From Calliphora vicina (lineage: Eukaryota; Arthropoda; Insecta; Diptera; Calliphoridae): a stretch of DNA of 64,000 bases. The notes under the pieces were generated by a model. That model searched no databases. It was not told the DNA's origin and saw nothing but the letters and a program-made list of their open reading frames with translations. Every line of letters starts with the position of its first letter. Position 1 is the stretch's first letter. Below are positions 44,911-56,580 of this stretch, piece by piece. The stretch lies in the NCBI RefSeq assembly GCF_958450345.1, contig NC_088782.1, forward strand, positions 121,503,980-121,567,979, written 5' to 3'. Made by a program: the position numbers and the translations under genes.

Positions 44911-45488
44911 ATGTGATTTATGTCTATATGAGAGTTAACTATGTTGAATTTTGTGAGTATACCAACATTTTTAAGCGATTTATGCACATTAAAGTGATTT
45001 TCGGAAGCGGGTCTATATGGGAGCTATGACTAATTATGGACCGATCGTAACTAAATTTGGTCACAAGAATTTTGTTTATATAAAACTTATTTGGAGCGGA
45101 ATTTGTGGAGATACATATATAAATTAAACATTTATGATCGATAAAGTCCAATTTCGGAAGGTCATTTGTATGGGGGCTTGGTGAAATAATGGACCGATTT
45201 CAGCCATTTTCAATAGGCATGGTCCTTGGGACCAAAAAAGTAATATGTACCAAATTTCATCGAAATATCTTCAAAATTGCGACCTGTACTCTGCACACAA
45301 GGTTTACATGGACAGCCAGCCAGCCGACCAGACGGACGGACGGACGGACGGACATCGTTTAATCGACTCAGAAAGTGATTCTAAGTCGATCGGTATACTT
45401 TAAGTTGGTGTTAGACTAATATTTTAGGGCGTTACAAACATCTGCACAAACGCATAATACCCTCCCCACTATGGTGGTTTAGGGTATA
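44911..45488 (-). mobile_element. Family A element, 3' end missing
   Basis: It begins inside the family (ATGTGATTTATGTCTATATG) directly after a repeat unit and ends CCTCCCCACTATGGTGGTTTAGGGTATA. The 3' hairpin and CTTACTTGTT end are gone, so the array edge removed them. Confidence 0.75.
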
Positions 45489-46500
45489 ACAAAAAACTAT
45501 CCAAACAAAAAAATATTTATCTTTAATTTACAAGCTAAAATTTTTCGATTTTTTTTTCGAAAAAGTTCAATAACTTTTGCAAATATATACCGATTTTAAC
45601 AATTAATGTCTCATTTTTGTCTCTATAAAATTGTCTTTAAAACACTGTTCAAAAGAAAATAGGGTTTCATAGAAAAAAATTAAAATAACTATTGTTGAAT
45701 TTGAAAAATTACGAAAAAAAATAAAGCGAAACTTTTTATAAAAACTTACACAACTTTTTGAAATATACACTTTATACATACATTTTATGAAAGCTCAATT
45801 CTTTGGCTATCCATAGGTGTTTCCAAATCTGTTTTAAAATGTGTGAGTTAGAGGTACTAAATAGTTTTTTCAAAATAACTCAAAATTTTGAGGTTGTTTC
45901 AAAATATTTGAAAACGGTTTTAGTATGTCCTTTTAGGTCCATTAGCTAGCTTTTCAAGTTCTGACAAAAAGTGTCATTTTGTAGCAGAGTGTAATTATAA
46001 AACAATTATGAATGCTCCAGCTATATAGAGAAAAATGTTGCCCGATTTGCGCCATAATTTCGAAGTACTTAGAACTTTAAGAATTTTTACAGGATTGCCG
46101 CATAATCAGAATATTTATAACTGCTCAAACTGAATTTCGAGTGGAGAAATGTATTTCGGGTAAACATTTGTATGGGGGCTAGGTGAGATCATGATCCACT
46201 ATAGCCCGTTTTCAATACCTAACAAACCTTAGCAACATAAAGTATTTGTGAAATTTCAGTCAGCTATCTGTTTTCGTTTAAGTGCTATCTTGTTTTCAAT
46301 AGACAGACTGACGGAAGGACGGATGGACGGACGGGCGTAGCTAGATCATCTTAGAAACTTATAGGACCCAGCTATAAAGGAAAAACAAATTCAATATACC
46401 CCTCATATGAAGCTAAATTTAAACATGAACCCCCACGACTTATGACTAAACTTAACTTTACGAAGACCAACGATTGAGTCAAATTTTAAACAAATTATCT
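45489..46500. other. Interval with a diverged family A-like fragment
   Basis: 46140-46375 keeps TTTGTATGGGGGCTAGGTGA and a GACGGAAGGACGGATGGACGG tract, which marks an old, inverted relative of family A. A few 35-bp units appear at 46400-46480. 45489-46140 shows nothing I recognise. Confidence 0.4.
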
Positions 46501-46656
46501 ATCCTTTATTATGTATAAAAAGACACAATTTCAAAATTAATAATTTTTTTTTTATATTTTTAAATTTATTTTAATTTTTGAAAAATTTTCATTGAAAAAT
46601 TATCCAATATATATTAGAAGTCAAAGTCCTTTCATCTTGTGAAATTATATAAAAAA

Positions 46657-46785
46657 TTAATTGCCACCCAAAAGACCAGTAGCAACTCCAACTACATCAG
46701 TTACAGGTTTCAAAAGCGGCTCAGCTGAGGCAAAAGCCAAAGCATTGATGAGGGCAACAGCAACAGCAGCAAAGAAGGTCTTCAT
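46657..46785 (-). CDS. Secreted peptide paralogue 4, 42 aa
   Basis: The signal peptide MKTFFAAVAVALINALAFAS is followed by AEP and the longest tail, starting LLKPVTD and ending GLLGGN, without the terminal lysine of the other three. The intron is only 61 nt (46793-46853; donor AAAG|GTATTC, acceptor CCTTTCAG), and the TATA-like box is TTTAAATA at about 46924-46930. AATAAA (minus) is at 46505-46510. Flanks are more diverged than among genes 1-3, so this is the oldest branch of the cluster. Confidence 0.75.
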   Translation of the reverse strand: MKTFFAAVAVALINALAFASAEPLLKPVTDVVGVATGLLGGN

Positions 46786-46990
46786 AGTGGAACTGAAAGG
46801 AAAACAAAAGTTTAATATAAATTTAAGCTAAATTATGTTATAAAATGGAATACCTTTGAGAGATGTGTTTATTTTGTTGAACTAACCAAAAAGAAACTAT
46901 ACATTTGAAGTGAAAATTCAGGGTATTTAAAGCGAAAATCTTGCATTATTATAAGACTTAAAGTAATTTAGTTAAATCACGAATCTTTTT
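46786..46990 (-). promoter_or_regulatory. Promoter, exon 1 and intron of peptide gene 4
   Basis: Exon 1 keeps ATGTATAGTTTCTTTTTGG, matching the exon of the other three genes apart from a few bases. The upstream flank is unrelated beyond ~46985. Confidence 0.5.
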
Positions 46991-47309
46991 AAACATTACT
47001 TAAGTATTTAAAAATACATTTTAAAAAGTAATTAAGGCCAATCATGACTTTGTCTCTTTTTATTGTTATTAAAAGATTTTGATGAACAAAATTTGCACAC
47101 ACAGAAAGCTGTTATCAAATTTTTTGTTTATTGAACAACATTTTCAATTTCATTTATGGTATTTCCTATATTTTTTCAGTATTTTCATTATTACTTGATT
47201 TTTTTCATGCAGTTTTGGAAATCATGCTTCCCGTGTCTTTAACTACTCCATTTTCTATGAACAAAATACTTTACTGTAAATACTCTGTACTACATATCTT
47301 TAGAAAAAA

Positions 47310-47402
47310 AAAAGTTACACCCAGAGTCTCTGGCGCAAATCGAACACGCAACCCTCAGTTTGAAAGCCCAGCAAAGTATCGTCTAATCTATCGGAGCACC
47401 TA
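47310..47402 (-). repeat. tRNA-derived relic (possible SINE head)
   Basis: On the minus strand TAGATTAGACG resembles a pol III A box, and GTTCGATTTGC, about 45 nt downstream, a B box. GCGTGTTCGATTTGCGC can fold as a T arm. The acceptor ends do not pair well, so it is not a functional tRNA gene. A tRNA-headed SINE is the best guess. It sits exactly at the edge of the 35-bp array. Confidence 0.35.
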
Positions 47403-50010
47403 CATAAAGACTTTCGATTGAAGCTAAAATTGAGATACATAAAGAACTTCGATTGAGTCTAAAACTGAACTATATAAAGACCTACGATTAAAGCTAAAAT
47501 TTAACTATATAAAGACCTTCTATTGAAGCTAAGACTGAACTAAAATTTAACAACATAAAGATCTACGATCGAAGCTAAAATTGAACTACATAAAGACCTA
47601 CGACTGAGGCTAAAATTGAGCTACATAAAGACCTCCTATTGAAGCAAAGACTGAACTAAAATTGAACTACATAAAGATCTACGATCGAAGCTAAAATCTA
47701 ACTATATAAAGACCTACGATTCAAGCTAAAACTGAGCTACATAAAGACCTTCGATTGAAGCTAAAATTGAGCTACATAAACACCTTCGATTGAAGCTAAA
47801 ATTGAGCTATATAAAGATATACGATTGAAGCTAAAATTGAGCTACATACAGACCTACGATTGAAGCTAAAATTGAGCTACATAAAGATCTCCGATTGAAG
47901 CTAAAATTGAGCTACATAAACACCTTCGATTGATGCTAAAATTGAGCTACATAAACACCTTCGATAGAAGCTAAAATTGAGCTAGAAAAGACCTACGATT
48001 GATGCTAAAATTGAGCTACATAAAGACCATCAATTGAAGCTAAAATTGAGCTACATAAAGATATACGATTGAAGCTAAAATTGAGCTACATAAACACCTT
48101 CGATTCAAGCTAAAATAGAGCTACATAAAGATATACGATTGAAGCTAAAATTGAGCTGCATAAAGATCTACGATTGAAGCTAAAATTGAGCTACATAAAC
48201 ACCTTCGATTGATGCTAAAATTGAGCTACATAAACACCTTCGATAGAAGCTAAAATTGAGCTAGAAAAGACCTACGATTGATGCTAAAATTGAGCTACAT
48301 AAAGACCATCAATTGAAGCTAAAATTGAGCTACATAAAGATATACGATTGAAGCTAAAATTGAGCTACATAAACACCTTCGATTCAAGCTAAAATAGAGC
48401 TACATAAACACCTTCGATTGAAGCTAAAATTGAGCTACATAAAGATATACGATTGAAGCTAAAATTGAGCTGCATAAAGATCTACGATTGAAGCTAAAAT
48501 TGATCTACATAAATACCTTCGATTGAAGCTGAACATGTGCTACATAAAGACCTTTGATCGAGGCTAAAATTGAACTATATAAACACCTACGATTACAGCT
48601 AAAATTGAGCAACATAAACCCCTTCGATTGAAGCCAAAACTGAGCTACATAAAGACCTTCGATTGAAGCTAAAATTGAGCTACATAAAGACCTACGCTTG
48701 AAGCTAAAATTGAGCTACATAAAGACCTTCGATCGAGGCTAAAATTGAACTATATAAACACCTACGATTACAGCTAAAATTGAGCAACATAAACCCCTTC
48801 GATTGAAGCTAAAATTGAGCTACATAAAGACCTACGCTTGAAGCTAAAATTGAGCTACATAAAGACCTACGATTGGAGCTAAAATTGTGCTATATAAAGA
48901 CCTACGATTGAAGCTAAAATTGAGCTACATAAAGACCTACGTTTGAAACTAAAATTGAGCAGCATAAACCCCCTCGATTGAAGCTAAAATTGAGCTACAT
49001 AAATGCCTTCGATTGAAGCTGAACATGAGCTACATAAAGACCTTCGATCGAAGCTAAGATTGAACTATATAATGACTTTCGATTGAAGCTAAGATTCAAT
49101 TGCATAAATACCTATGATTGAAGCTAAAATTGAGCTACATAAATGCCTACGATTGAAGCTAAAATTGAGATACATAAAGACCTTCAATTGAAGCTAAAAT
49201 TGAGCTACATAAACCCCTTCGATTGAAGCTAAAATTGAGCTACATAAAGACCTACAATTGAAGCTAAAATTGAGCTACATAAAGACCTACGATTGAAGCT
49301 AAAATTGAGCTACATAAAGACCTACGCTTGAAGCTAAAAATGAGATACATAAAGACCTTCAATTGAAGCTAAAACTGAGCTACATAAACACCTTCGATTG
49401 AAGCTAAAATTGGGCTACATAAGCACCTGCGATTGAAGCTAAAATTGAGCTACATAAAGAACTTCAATCGAAGCTAAAATTGAGCTATATAATGACTTTC
49501 GATTGAAGCTAAGATTCAATTGCATAAAGACCTTCGATTGAAGCTAAAATTGAACTACATGAAGACCTACGATTGAAGCTAAAATTGAGCTGCATAAAGA
49601 CCTTCGATTGAAGCGAGAATTGAGCTACATAAAAACCTTCGATTAAAGCTAAAATTTACCTATATAAAGAGCTACGATTGTAGCTAAAAGTGAGCTGCAT
49701 AAAGTCCTTCGATTGAAGCCAAAATTTAACTACATAAAGACCTACGATTGAAGCTAAAATTGTACTACACAAAGATCTAAAATTCATGCTATAATTGAAC
49801 TACACAAAGACCTTCGTTTGATGCTAAAATTAAACTACGTATATTCCAATGATTGAATCTGAAATTGAACTGCTTAAGGATCTACGATTGATGCTTAAAT
49901 TGAGCATACAAACCAGTAATCGAGCACTAAATTCAACTGCATAAACATCTGAAAATTTGGATAAACCTACAATTGAAATATGAAAGACCTACGATATGAG
50001 CTAAAATTGA
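47403..50010 (+). repeat. 35-bp tandem array 5, most homogeneous
   Basis: About 73 units of GATTGAAGCTAAAATTGAGC + TACATAAAGACCTAC. A block of eight units (~279 bp) at 47922-48200 is repeated almost unchanged at 48201-48480, and shorter duplications occur at 48560-48850. No gene copy follows this array. Confidence 0.9.
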
Positions 50011-50094
50011 GCTACACAACAGATTTGTTAGTATTTGTATAATTTCATGATGTCTTTTTCTTGCGACTTAAACAACAATGAGAAAATCTAGTCA

Positions 50095-51690
50095 TAATTA
50101 CTCTATTTAACCTCAATCACTAAAATAAACTTATCTCGCTACGCTAATCAGTTTTTAAATACATTCTAAAGACTTTGATGTGAATTCAAAATATTTCCTT
50201 AGAAAATTTGAAATTTTTAGCAAAATTTATATGGAGTTGAAATCAAAGCATGAAATTAACGTGAAACCCAAGGTAAAGCAAAATATTTTCCTAAGAAATT
50301 CTAAAGAATATAAAGTCATTTTCTATATAAACTATTGTCAGCTAAAAAAAAAAAACTTAATGATGACAATAAAATTATGGAGAAAATTGCAAATTTCATA
50401 GCATTGTAGATGGTGACAAGACTATAGAGTAAATTTTCATGACTTTTTCAAACTATTGGAGTCTTGTTATGTCTGGTGTCATGGTTTAACAGCAGCATAA
50501 AGTTTCTTCAAATGGCCATAGCAAACAGCTGTAACAAATTTTGCTTAAAAACATTAAAACAGAGAGGGATTTTTGGTAAACGGACAAGTTGTTTAGAATT
50601 TAAGTCAAACAGAACAAATCGATTCTGTGTGGCCATGTAAGACAAGAAACTTGGGTTTCCTTCTTTTGTTTTTTTGGGATTCCTAAGAATAAAAAGTTTT
50701 AATTTGGCGTGAAAAAGAATCCAACAGGAAAAATATCTAAAACAAACAAAAGATTTAAGAAAATGAGCAAAAACAATGATCGAGCACGGTAGGAGACAGA
50801 CACACAAGACAAAAAAAAAAGAGCGTAACAAATTAAAAGAAATAACGAACAAGAAGTGTGTCTCTAAATGTCTCTAAATGTCCTTGCTACCACAGGATAC
50901 ACTGAACTACACATAAACGTGCGCATGCACACAGCAGGTTTGTGCTGCCTTAGAAGTCTTACACACAAAAAATTCTCCAAACAGTTTCCTTGACATTGTT
51001 CTTTAAAAAAAAATTTGTTACGCTTTAAAATTTTGTCTCTTATTTTTTGTAAAACTATTGTTTTCCTGTTGGATTTGAAAATGTTGTTCAAAGTCATGCT
51101 AAATTAAAAACTTTTTATTCCTTAGAAATTTTTAGAAAAGACAACAAAATAAAAAGAAATTTTATGTTGTAAATTTGAATCGATTTGTTCCATTTCTTTG
51201 ACATTCTATAACATGTTATTCTATAACAGAAAAAGTCAATATCAATACAATTTTGTACAGCTGTTTAGTTATGGACAATATTTCTTTAACAAAAAACAAA
51301 AGTATTTGATTTTCTTCTCAAATTCATTTAATTTAAAAGCATGACTAAATTCTTACCAAAAGCCTTTTTAAATTCTTAAGAAATTTTCAAATTGTCTTGT
51401 ATTATTCCAGAAAACCATACTATGAAATTTGCAATTTTCTTGTTAATTTTATTGTCATCATTTAAGTTTGTCTTTGATGTTTAAAGAAAATAACTTAATT
51501 TTTTTGTGACCAAATTTCCTAGGAAAATATTTGCTAAAACCTTGGTTTTCTTGTTAATTTCATGCTTTGATATGATGACAAATATTTCAAATATAGAACA
51601 AGTAAATTTCCCTGTAAATGTTTTGAATTTTCTGGTTATTTAGTTTGTATTTAAGGTGTTATTAGCGTAGCGAGACATGTTTATTTTTGG
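50095..51690. repeat. Large imperfect palindrome, ~1.6 kb
   Basis: The left arm (50095-50865) and right arm (51000-51690) match in reverse order at many points: CTCGCTACGCTAAT (50137) with its complement at 51665; CATGAAATTAAC (50249) at 51561; CAAATCGATTC (50615) at 51180; TCTAAAAATTTTTAGAA-type ends at 50680/51115; AGCGTAACAAATT (50822) at 51010. The loop is about 50870-50995. Several short open frames on the minus strand inside are products of A/T bias. It may be a foldback element or a hairpin-RNA locus. Confidence 0.7.
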
Positions 51691-52080
51691 AGCAAAATAA
51701 GATATAATTGGAAATCTATTTGAAGATATTTAGTGACTCAATTATAGAGTAAATTGAGGCAGCTGATTTTTAAGGCAACATACTGAGGACCCAAATGACC
51801 TCGGTTTATTATGAAGTTGTATAGTTTTTCTTAAGGATTTTTGAGGCAACATACTGTAGACCCAAATGAACTTTGCTTATGAAGTTGTATAGTTTTTCTT
51901 AAGGACAAATTTTTTTCAAGATTTGTATGGACTTGAAGTCAAAGCATGAAATTGACCTATAACCCCAGGTAAGTCAATATTTTTTCCTAAGAAAATCTAA
52001 AGAAGTTGAAGTAATTTTCTATGATAAGTATTGTCATTCAACACTGACGCTTTCCTACGAAGTAAATTAAAATTTCATCT
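51691..52080. repeat. 68-bp tandem duplication and a direct copy of a palindrome segment
   Basis: GGCAACATACTG..GACCCAAATGA..AAGTTGTATAGTTTTTCTTAAGGA occurs at 51774 and 51843, about 70 bp apart. 51905-52040 is a direct (not inverted) copy of 50215-50345 (GTCAAAGCATGAAATT, TTTTTCCTAAGAAA). Confidence 0.6.
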
Positions 52081-52660
52081 TAGCCATGTTATATTATCAA
52101 AAAAATCGAATAGAGATCTCAAATTCCAAGATCTTTAATTTCAATAAGTTAGGTTCTAAAGTCCAGTGCTCATTCGTTTCCGTAATACCTGGAAGAGTGA
52201 ATATTTCGGTCTCGCAATCAGCAACTTTCAGTGACAGTGCACTGTTCTATGCGAAGTGTCATGATCATAATCCACATACATAGAGAGGACTTTTACAGAC
52301 GTGACAGGATTTTCAAGGGTTACTGACATCGTCTACCAGCAACATTAAGGGACTAGAAAGAAACACGCAATATGCAACTCTTCCTAAAATCTTGCTCAAC
52401 AGCTCCGGCAATCTAATCCCTGACATCCATAGCAAGTCAATCAGCAATGCCTGGAACGATTATCGAAACAGCAGCGTCCGGGCTGGTACTCCAGATCGCA
52501 GGCTTCAGCAGATATTAGTAAATGTTTGAGGTTTTAATCACAATTGACGTCAACCAATAACCAAGCCCAACAACCATCATGTTACAAATAGCACCACTAC
52601 AATACATTTCTCAAGCACTAAGCCAATTGCAAGCGTTAGTAATAATTAACTCAACATATT
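52081..52660. other. Less A/T-rich stretch, origin unknown
   Basis: 52180-52570 has balanced composition and looks like decayed coding sequence, but all frames are broken within ~65 codons and none matches a family I know. It lies next to a LINE and may be part of another retroelement. Confidence 0.3.
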
Positions 52661-52667
52661 TTGGTAC

Positions 52668-53175
52668 TACAGCCCGGTGTGGGCCTTAATCTCGTACACT
52701 TTCTCCTGCCAATCGGCTCTGTCTTGCTGAACATTCTTTCAATCTACTATATAGGCTTTTCTGCAATCTCCTTCGACTCCATCTAGTCATCTTGATCTTG
52801 GTTTTACCCTTGCTCTGGTTCTGTATGGAGTAGAATTTATAATTCTTTGTTGATCTCTATTCTGGAGCATTCAGGCTACGTGTCTTTGGGCCTATATAAA
52901 TTTCACCTGATCTTTACCCTCAATTATATTGTCGACCTCTCGGTAGCTTCTTCCAAGGATTGCTTATAATTTTCCTTTAAAAGATTCCTGGATTTTCTTC
53001 GTCTGCAAGAGTCAGATCCCATTTTTCAGAGCCGTATGTTAAAAATGCTCGTGGTATCAGCTTCGACTTAAATAGTTTGATGTGGGCAAATAATGCCTTT
53101 TGGATAGCTTGAATGCGGGCGTTTATAGAGAGGTGGCAACAGATCCTATAATCAAAAGTAAAAAGATCAGCCATT
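52668..53175 (-). mobile_element. Non-LTR retrotransposon (LINE), 3' end of ORF2, dead
   Basis: The minus strand reads AFLTYGSEKWDLTLADEE (about 53000-53046), then RTRARVKPRSRWLDGVE with frame change, then QDRADWQEKVYEIKAHTGL and a stop at 52668. This series (YGSE.W.L, GR.R.RW.D.VE, DR..W...V...KAH.GL) is the conserved tail of insect LINE reverse-transcriptase polyproteins. Several frameshifts separate the blocks. The clade cannot be settled from this part. Confidence 0.75.
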
Positions 53176-53347
53176 TAACCGACAATATTTTGGATTTTAA
53201 ACCATACCCACTGCGTGCTCCCCGAAAGGACATCACCGTAAATCAGTGAAAACTTCTGCAACTATGCTCAAGTAGCAACATCCGGCCTGATAATCTCTAA
53301 TTTCTGAATCCACTCACAATAAAACTCAACCGAGAATGAACGAATGT

Positions 53348-53727
53348 CACCACAATTGGTTAGCCCGAAGTTAGCCACTAGCACAAATGTCAGTAATTTA
53401 ACCAACGATTCTACCCGCATTGGGTTTTACACCACAGACACTACGTGTTCACAAATGTGACCTTACCAATGACCATACAGTACAATGTCCTGGGGCTCAC
53501 TGGATCCTCACTTTACTAGATGAGACTCTAGTCTATGCCACCACAATTGGTTGCTCGAAGTTAGTCACTAGCACAAATGTCAGTAATTTAACCAGCGATC
53601 TTCTACCCGCATTGGATTTTACACCACAGACACTACGTGTTCACAAATGTTACCTTACCAATGATCCAGACAGGACAATGTCCTGGGGCTCACTGGATCA
53701 CCACTTTACTAGATGAGACTCTAGTTA
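53348..53727. repeat. 191-bp tandem duplication
   Basis: CACCACAATTGGTT..GATGAGACTCTAG occurs at 53348-53538 and 53539-53727 with few differences (for example GATTCTACC versus GATCTTCTACC). A plus-strand frame is open through both units but has no recognisable product. Confidence 0.8.
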
Positions 53728-54572
53728 GCTCCTCGGAAGCCCGATTTCGCTTCATATTTGCTTTTGAAGCATAACATCAAGGTATAGAATTTCACCAAAT
53801 GGTACAACGATGCCCCAAAGGGGTTGACAGTAATATCCAGTCAACACAGCTACGTAACCGATCCCGAGAAAGCTCTAACAAAATCATAGATCTTCGGCAG
53901 TCATAGGGTCCGTAGAAGCTTCGATGTCGAGCACTTAGCCATTGTAGATCATCCCATCCATCGTTTTCGGATAATTGACCAGCTCGATTACCTGAATCAT
54001 CAGTTCAGTCAGTGGATCGAGACTACAGATGTTATCACGCTCAAGTGCTAATACTGTCTCATCGGGAAAGTGTAGCTCTCTGCACTGCTATACATTAAGC
54101 AGAACTAAAAACATCTGAGGTGTTACTGATAAGTGCCTGATGGACCATGTGAAACTTAAGATCACCAGAAACGACAGTTCAAAAGTCCAAATAGCTTAGT
54201 CATCCACAAATTTAAATGTCGCATGTAGTTCAGAAGATATACTCCTCAAATTGATTGTTCAATGCGGCAACACGCAAGACTATCTTTAAATAGCAAAACT
54301 CAAGGGAGAACCTTGTATCCAGAGTTCTTTCAAGAATATAATACAATTGTCCATTGCGAGAATTTTATGATAGAGTGAAATTTAAAGAGTTAATGAAATA
54401 AATTCTCTACTTAGGATTTAAATGGAGCATTACGTAGAACCTTGATTACATAGCTATTTATGATCTGTGGCACTAAAGATTCTATTAAACTATGACAGTA
54501 CTGGAATTATGATCTATAAAGCAAGAAGTTGCTGCTGATAATATTTAACGTCATATTCCCTCGAATTTATGG
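53728..54572. other. Less A/T-rich interval, probably decayed retroelement
   Basis: Composition is closer to coding DNA than the rest of the window, but no frame longer than ~40 codons is convincing. Continuity with 53200-53727 suggests one old insertion. Confidence 0.3.
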
Positions 54573-55200
54573 AAATTTTCTTTTAAAACTTCAATAATTT
54601 ATATTTTTGAGTGATTTTCTGAAGTGAGCTATGACCAATTATGGACCGATCACCATGAAATTAGGTCGTGTGATTTGTGTCTATATGAAAGTTTACTATG
54701 TTGAATTTTGTGAGTATACCAACATTTTTAAGCGATTTATGCACGTTAAAGTGATTTTCGGAAGAGGGTCTATATGGGAGCTATGACTAATTATGGACCG
54801 ATCGTAACAAAATTTGGTGACATGAATTTTGTATATACAAAACTTATTTGGAGCGCAATTTGTGGAGATACATTTATAAATTAAACATTTATGACCGATA
54901 AAGTCCAATTTCGGAAGGACATTTGTATGGGGGCTAGGTTAAATAATTGACCGATTTCAGCCAGTTTCAATAGGCTTGGTTCTTGGGCCGAAAAAATAAT
55001 ATGTACCAAATTTAATCGAAATATCTTCAAAATTACATGGACAGCCAGCCAGCCGACCAGACGGACGGACGGACATCGTTTAATCGACTCAGAAAGTGCC
55101 GACCGGTATACTTTAAAGTGGGTGTTAGGCTAATATTTTTGAGCGTTACAAACATCTGCACAAACGCATAATACCCTCCCCACTATGGTGGTGTAGGGTA
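54573..55200 (-). mobile_element. Family A element, 3' end missing
   Basis: It starts at TTTTCTTTTAAAACTTCAATAA, just inside the lost hairpin, and ends CCTCCCCACTATGGTGGTGTAGGGTA. Deletions remove AGCGCAGAGTACAGGT-type sequence near 55030 and GATTCTAAGT near 55098. Confidence 0.75.
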
Positions 55201-56580
55201 AAACAAGATTCAAAAGCTGCAATTGCATTCCTAAAATGTCACTATTTGGTGTGGATTTTTGGCTGACGGCCTCATCGGTTCATATATATTTGAGAACGAC
55301 GTTGGCCCTCAAAGCCAACATAACCATCATAATTCATCACTCAAATTAAGCAGTCATACATCCAATATTTCTAAAGAATTACAAGCTGGTTGCACTGGCA
55401 CTTTCAGAAAGTGATAGGTAGGTTTTGAAAAAACAGTATTAAATAAAACTATAATCATCTCAGAATAATAGCCACCTAAATTTTCACATTTTTATGCATT
55501 CACATATCTATGAATATATGCTAAAAGATTCTAAATTTCTATTTCTACTTTAACTTCAAAATACTACAAATTGTATACTTCAATATGGGCTGTATATAAT
55601 TTTCATTTAAAATACTATTTACTTATTATTTTAATAACCTCAACATGTGTCATCTAATTAATAATATTCAATATACAACAAAACAATCTTGTTAATTCAT
55701 AATGTGTCATGTCTTTAACATGTGCAAATTATTTACGCTTTCCTTTTTTTAATATTTTATATATTGTATTTTTTTTTAAACTAAAACGTCATTCTAAATC
55801 TTTAATCCCTAAAATAATGGTGACATATGATCCTCGAAAATTTACACTCTCACATGTGAGTGCAGACAGCAATGTTGGGCAGTCATTAAGAGCCAAATAA
55901 TCAATAAGAGTGTAAAATGTTGCTATCGGTCATTCAATTTTCCATGCTTATCACTTTACTCTCATTTCATTAATGTCTAGAATTCTCTATTGTTTTTCAG
56001 GCTCAAAAACATTTACGAACATTTTGTTAAAGATCATCCTTTTAGTTACGCTTGTTCCTTTCAAACAGGATTTATTATTTTTTTGGTTTGAAATTTTTGT
56101 GTGTTTGTCAAGTCACACTCACGGAAATCAATTCGTTTTACTTGATTGCAATACAATTTACAATATGATCCTTTTATTATTAGGAATTTTTCCAGATGTT
56201 TAAGCAAGAAATTTAGATTTGTACGCTGGTATTTTATTCGCTTACTTTTCCTTTATATTTTTGTGAAATTTTATGTTTGTTTTTCAAGTTTTATTTCATA
56301 AGAAGAGTATTTGAAGTGTATTTGATTAAAGCGTTTAATGTGTGTTAAATGCATTAAATAAGCACATCATATGATTGGTAAATATTGGTAAAATGCTGAT
56401 TAGTATTGGAAAAAAATAAAGGACTAACTAGTTAAAAGAATAAAACAAAGATGTAAAGATTTTAAGAAAATAATAATTGTTAAATGACTGTATCGTAGAG
56501 TATTTTTGATAATTTGATAATCACAAATTTGAGTTATTACATAAATCCAATGAATCAATTTCATTAGAATTCTTTCATTA
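55201..56580. other. Interval without a recognised feature
   Basis: A/T-rich with short frames only. 55700-56200 contains several pyrimidine-rich tracts, but no gene model can be supported. Confidence 0.35.

Noticed and set aside
34420..50010. CRISPR-like array
   Set aside because: The 35-bp units are contiguous with no spacers, diverge gradually, and lie in eukaryotic DNA; this is a tandem satellite.
50508..51097. Frames of 114 and 77 codons on the minus strand
   Set aside because: They lie inside the large palindrome, are not shared between its arms and show no motif.
52977..53174. Separate 65-codon gene
   Set aside because: It is a fragment of the LINE polyprotein and continues in other frames beyond its stop.
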